Assembly (NCBI GenBank): GCA_003518125.1
Contig: DOZG01000094.1
Location: 6,677 to 13,049 of the forward strand
Source: Patescibacteria group bacterium
Lineage (GTDB): Bacteria; Patescibacteriota; Dojkabacteria; SC72
Length of the DNA stretch: 6,373 bases
Direction of reading: 5' to 3'
Both the position numbers and the translations under genes were made by a program. The notes below the pieces were generated by a model. That model saw only the letters and a list, made by a program, of their open reading frames with translations. It was not told the DNA's origin and ran no database searches. Of the stretch, positions 5,540 to 6,373 are shown piece after piece (the stretch's first letter is position 1; the number at the start of each line of letters is the position of its first letter).

Positions 5540-6373
5540 TTACTCTTTTTCAGCAACCATTGACCAGTATAACTCTTTTTACAGTTTTTAATATCATCAA
5601 TACTGCCTTGTACTACAATGTATCCTCCCTTTTCTCCACCTTCAGGTCCAAGATCAATTATCCAGTCTGCCTGTTTAATTACATCTAGATTATGTTCAAT
5701 AATTATCACTGTATCTCCCTTCTCAATTAACCCTCGGAGTAGTATGAGGAGTTTATCTACATCATAGAAGTGGAGACCTATAGTCGGCTCATCGAGTATA
5801 TATATTGTATGTCCTCTAGTCATTTTAGCCAGCTCTTTTGATAGTTTGATTCTTTGTGATTCTCCACCAGAGAGTGTGGGTGCTGATTGGCCAAGTCGAA
5901 TATATCCAAGACCAACTTCTTGTAGTACAATAAGCTTTCTTGTAATACTAGGGATGTTTTGAAAAAGCTCTAATGCTTCATCTACAGTCATATTAAGTAC
6001 CTCAGATATATTTTTATCTTTGTAGTCAATATCTAAGACCTCATCATTGTACCTTTTTCCATGACATTGGTCGCAAGTAATATACATATCTGGTAAAAAT
6101 TGCATTTCTATCTTAATTTGACCATTTCCCTTACATTTTTCACATCTTCCACCCCTTTTGTTAAAGCTGAATCTTCCCGCTTTATACCCTCTGGTCCTAG
6201 CTTCTGGCGTACTGGCAAAGAGTTCTCTAATTGGTGTAAATACTCCTGTATATGTCGCTGGATTAGATCTTGGTGTACGTCCAATAGGGGATTGGTCAAT
6301 ACCGATTACCTTATCTATTACATCTAAACCATATATATCCTCATATTGACCCTCTATCTGCTTCCCATGCATC
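5536..6373 (-). CDS. uvrA: Excinuclease ABC subunit A (UvrA), C-terminal part, 5' end outside window
   Basis: UvrA is the damage-sensing ATPase of nucleotide excision repair; it loads UvrB onto DNA lesions. The 278 visible residues are roughly the last 30% of a protein of about 940. In fragment numbering: [19 protein letters not shown] (25-43), a UvrA hallmark; the C-terminal zinc finger with C77, C80, C100 and C103 (CEKC...CDQC), involved in DNA-damage recognition; the second ABC signature LSGGESQR (167-174); Walker B YILDEPT (191-197); and the H-loop IIEHN (224-228). All these key residues are intact. The matching Walker A and the first ABC half are beyond the right edge, so the ATG at 6372 is an internal methionine, not a start. 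The gene runs into the proS end: both TAA stops sit in one TTAA at 5536-5539. Confidence 0.97.
   Translation of the reverse strand, partial: MHGKQIEGQYEDIYGLDVIDKVIGIDQSPIGRTPRSNPATYTGVFTPIRELFASTPEARTRGYKAGRFSFNKRGGRCEKCKGNGQIKIEMQFLPDMYITCDQCHGKRYNDEVLDIDYKDKNISEVLNMTVDEALELFQNIPSITRKLIVLQEVGLGYIRLGQSAPTLSGGESQRIKLSKELAKMTRGHTIYILDEPTIGLHFYDVDKLLILLRGLIEKGDTVIIIEHNLDVIKQADWIIDLGPEGGEKGGYIVVQGSIDDIKNCKKSYTGQWLLKKSN

Noticed and set aside
1..6373. UGA recoded as glycine (code 25), as in Gracilibacteria and Absconditabacteria
   Set aside because: All genes read to expected full length with no in-frame UGA, and glycines are encoded by GGN. With code 25, many in-frame UGA codons would be expected over this length.
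1..6373. tRNA genes, CRISPR arrays, insertion sequences, long direct or inverted repeats
   Set aside because: None was visible on either strand; essentially all the sequence is accounted for by the genes listed.

Overview
The window is AT-rich, densely packed bacterial DNA with six protein genes filling nearly all of it, plus the tail of a seventh. The gene set is bacterial: RlmN, UvrA, a bacterial-type ProRS with an INS editing domain, and a YfiH/PgeF-family protein. It surrounds an archaeal-looking (form III-related) RuBisCO large subunit. That mix, with very short intergenic gaps, overlapping gene ends and no Shine-Dalgarno sequences, best fits a Candidate Phyla Radiation (Patescibacteria) genome. 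This is an inference, and the phylum cannot be fixed by eye. No gene carries an in-frame UGA, so the genetic code looks standard rather than the UGA=Gly code of Gracilibacteria/Absconditabacteria.

Layout from left to right: the last 62 residues of arginyl-tRNA synthetase (+, 1-189); rlmN, a radical-SAM 23S rRNA/tRNA methyltransferase (-, 157-1176), whose end overlaps argS; a divergent YfiH/PgeF-family protein (+, 1195-2010); RuBisCO large subunit (+, 2028-3425); a 132-residue protein of unknown family (-, 3382-3780), whose end overlaps RuBisCO; proS (+, 3821-5539); and the C-terminal part of uvrA (-, 5536 to the window edge), which shares a TTAA with the proS stop. There are no RNA genes, mobile elements or CRISPR arrays, and no gene-free stretch longer than about 40 bases.

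The most interesting part is the YfiH-like gene followed 17 bases later by RuBisCO. Form III-type RuBisCOs in archaea and CPR bacteria work in nucleotide/nucleoside salvage (ribose-1,5-bisphosphate to RuBP to 3-phosphoglycerate). Some YfiH/LACC1 proteins are purine nucleoside phosphorylases that release ribose-1-phosphate, so the pair could belong to one salvage route. However, the YfiH-like protein appears to have lost one of its three metal-site residues, so its activity is uncertain. RuBisCO keeps all the catalytic residues I can align, but has an unusual loop 6 and an extra segment of about 11 residues after the HRAMH motif.

The second notable signal is at the gene starts. Several ATG codons lie exactly 6-7 bases downstream of a -10-like hexamer and have no ribosome-binding site. 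This places the predicted transcription start on the A of the start codon, which suggests leaderless mRNAs. The rlmN and YfiH-like genes diverge from only 18 bases that hold overlapping -10 boxes on both strands.
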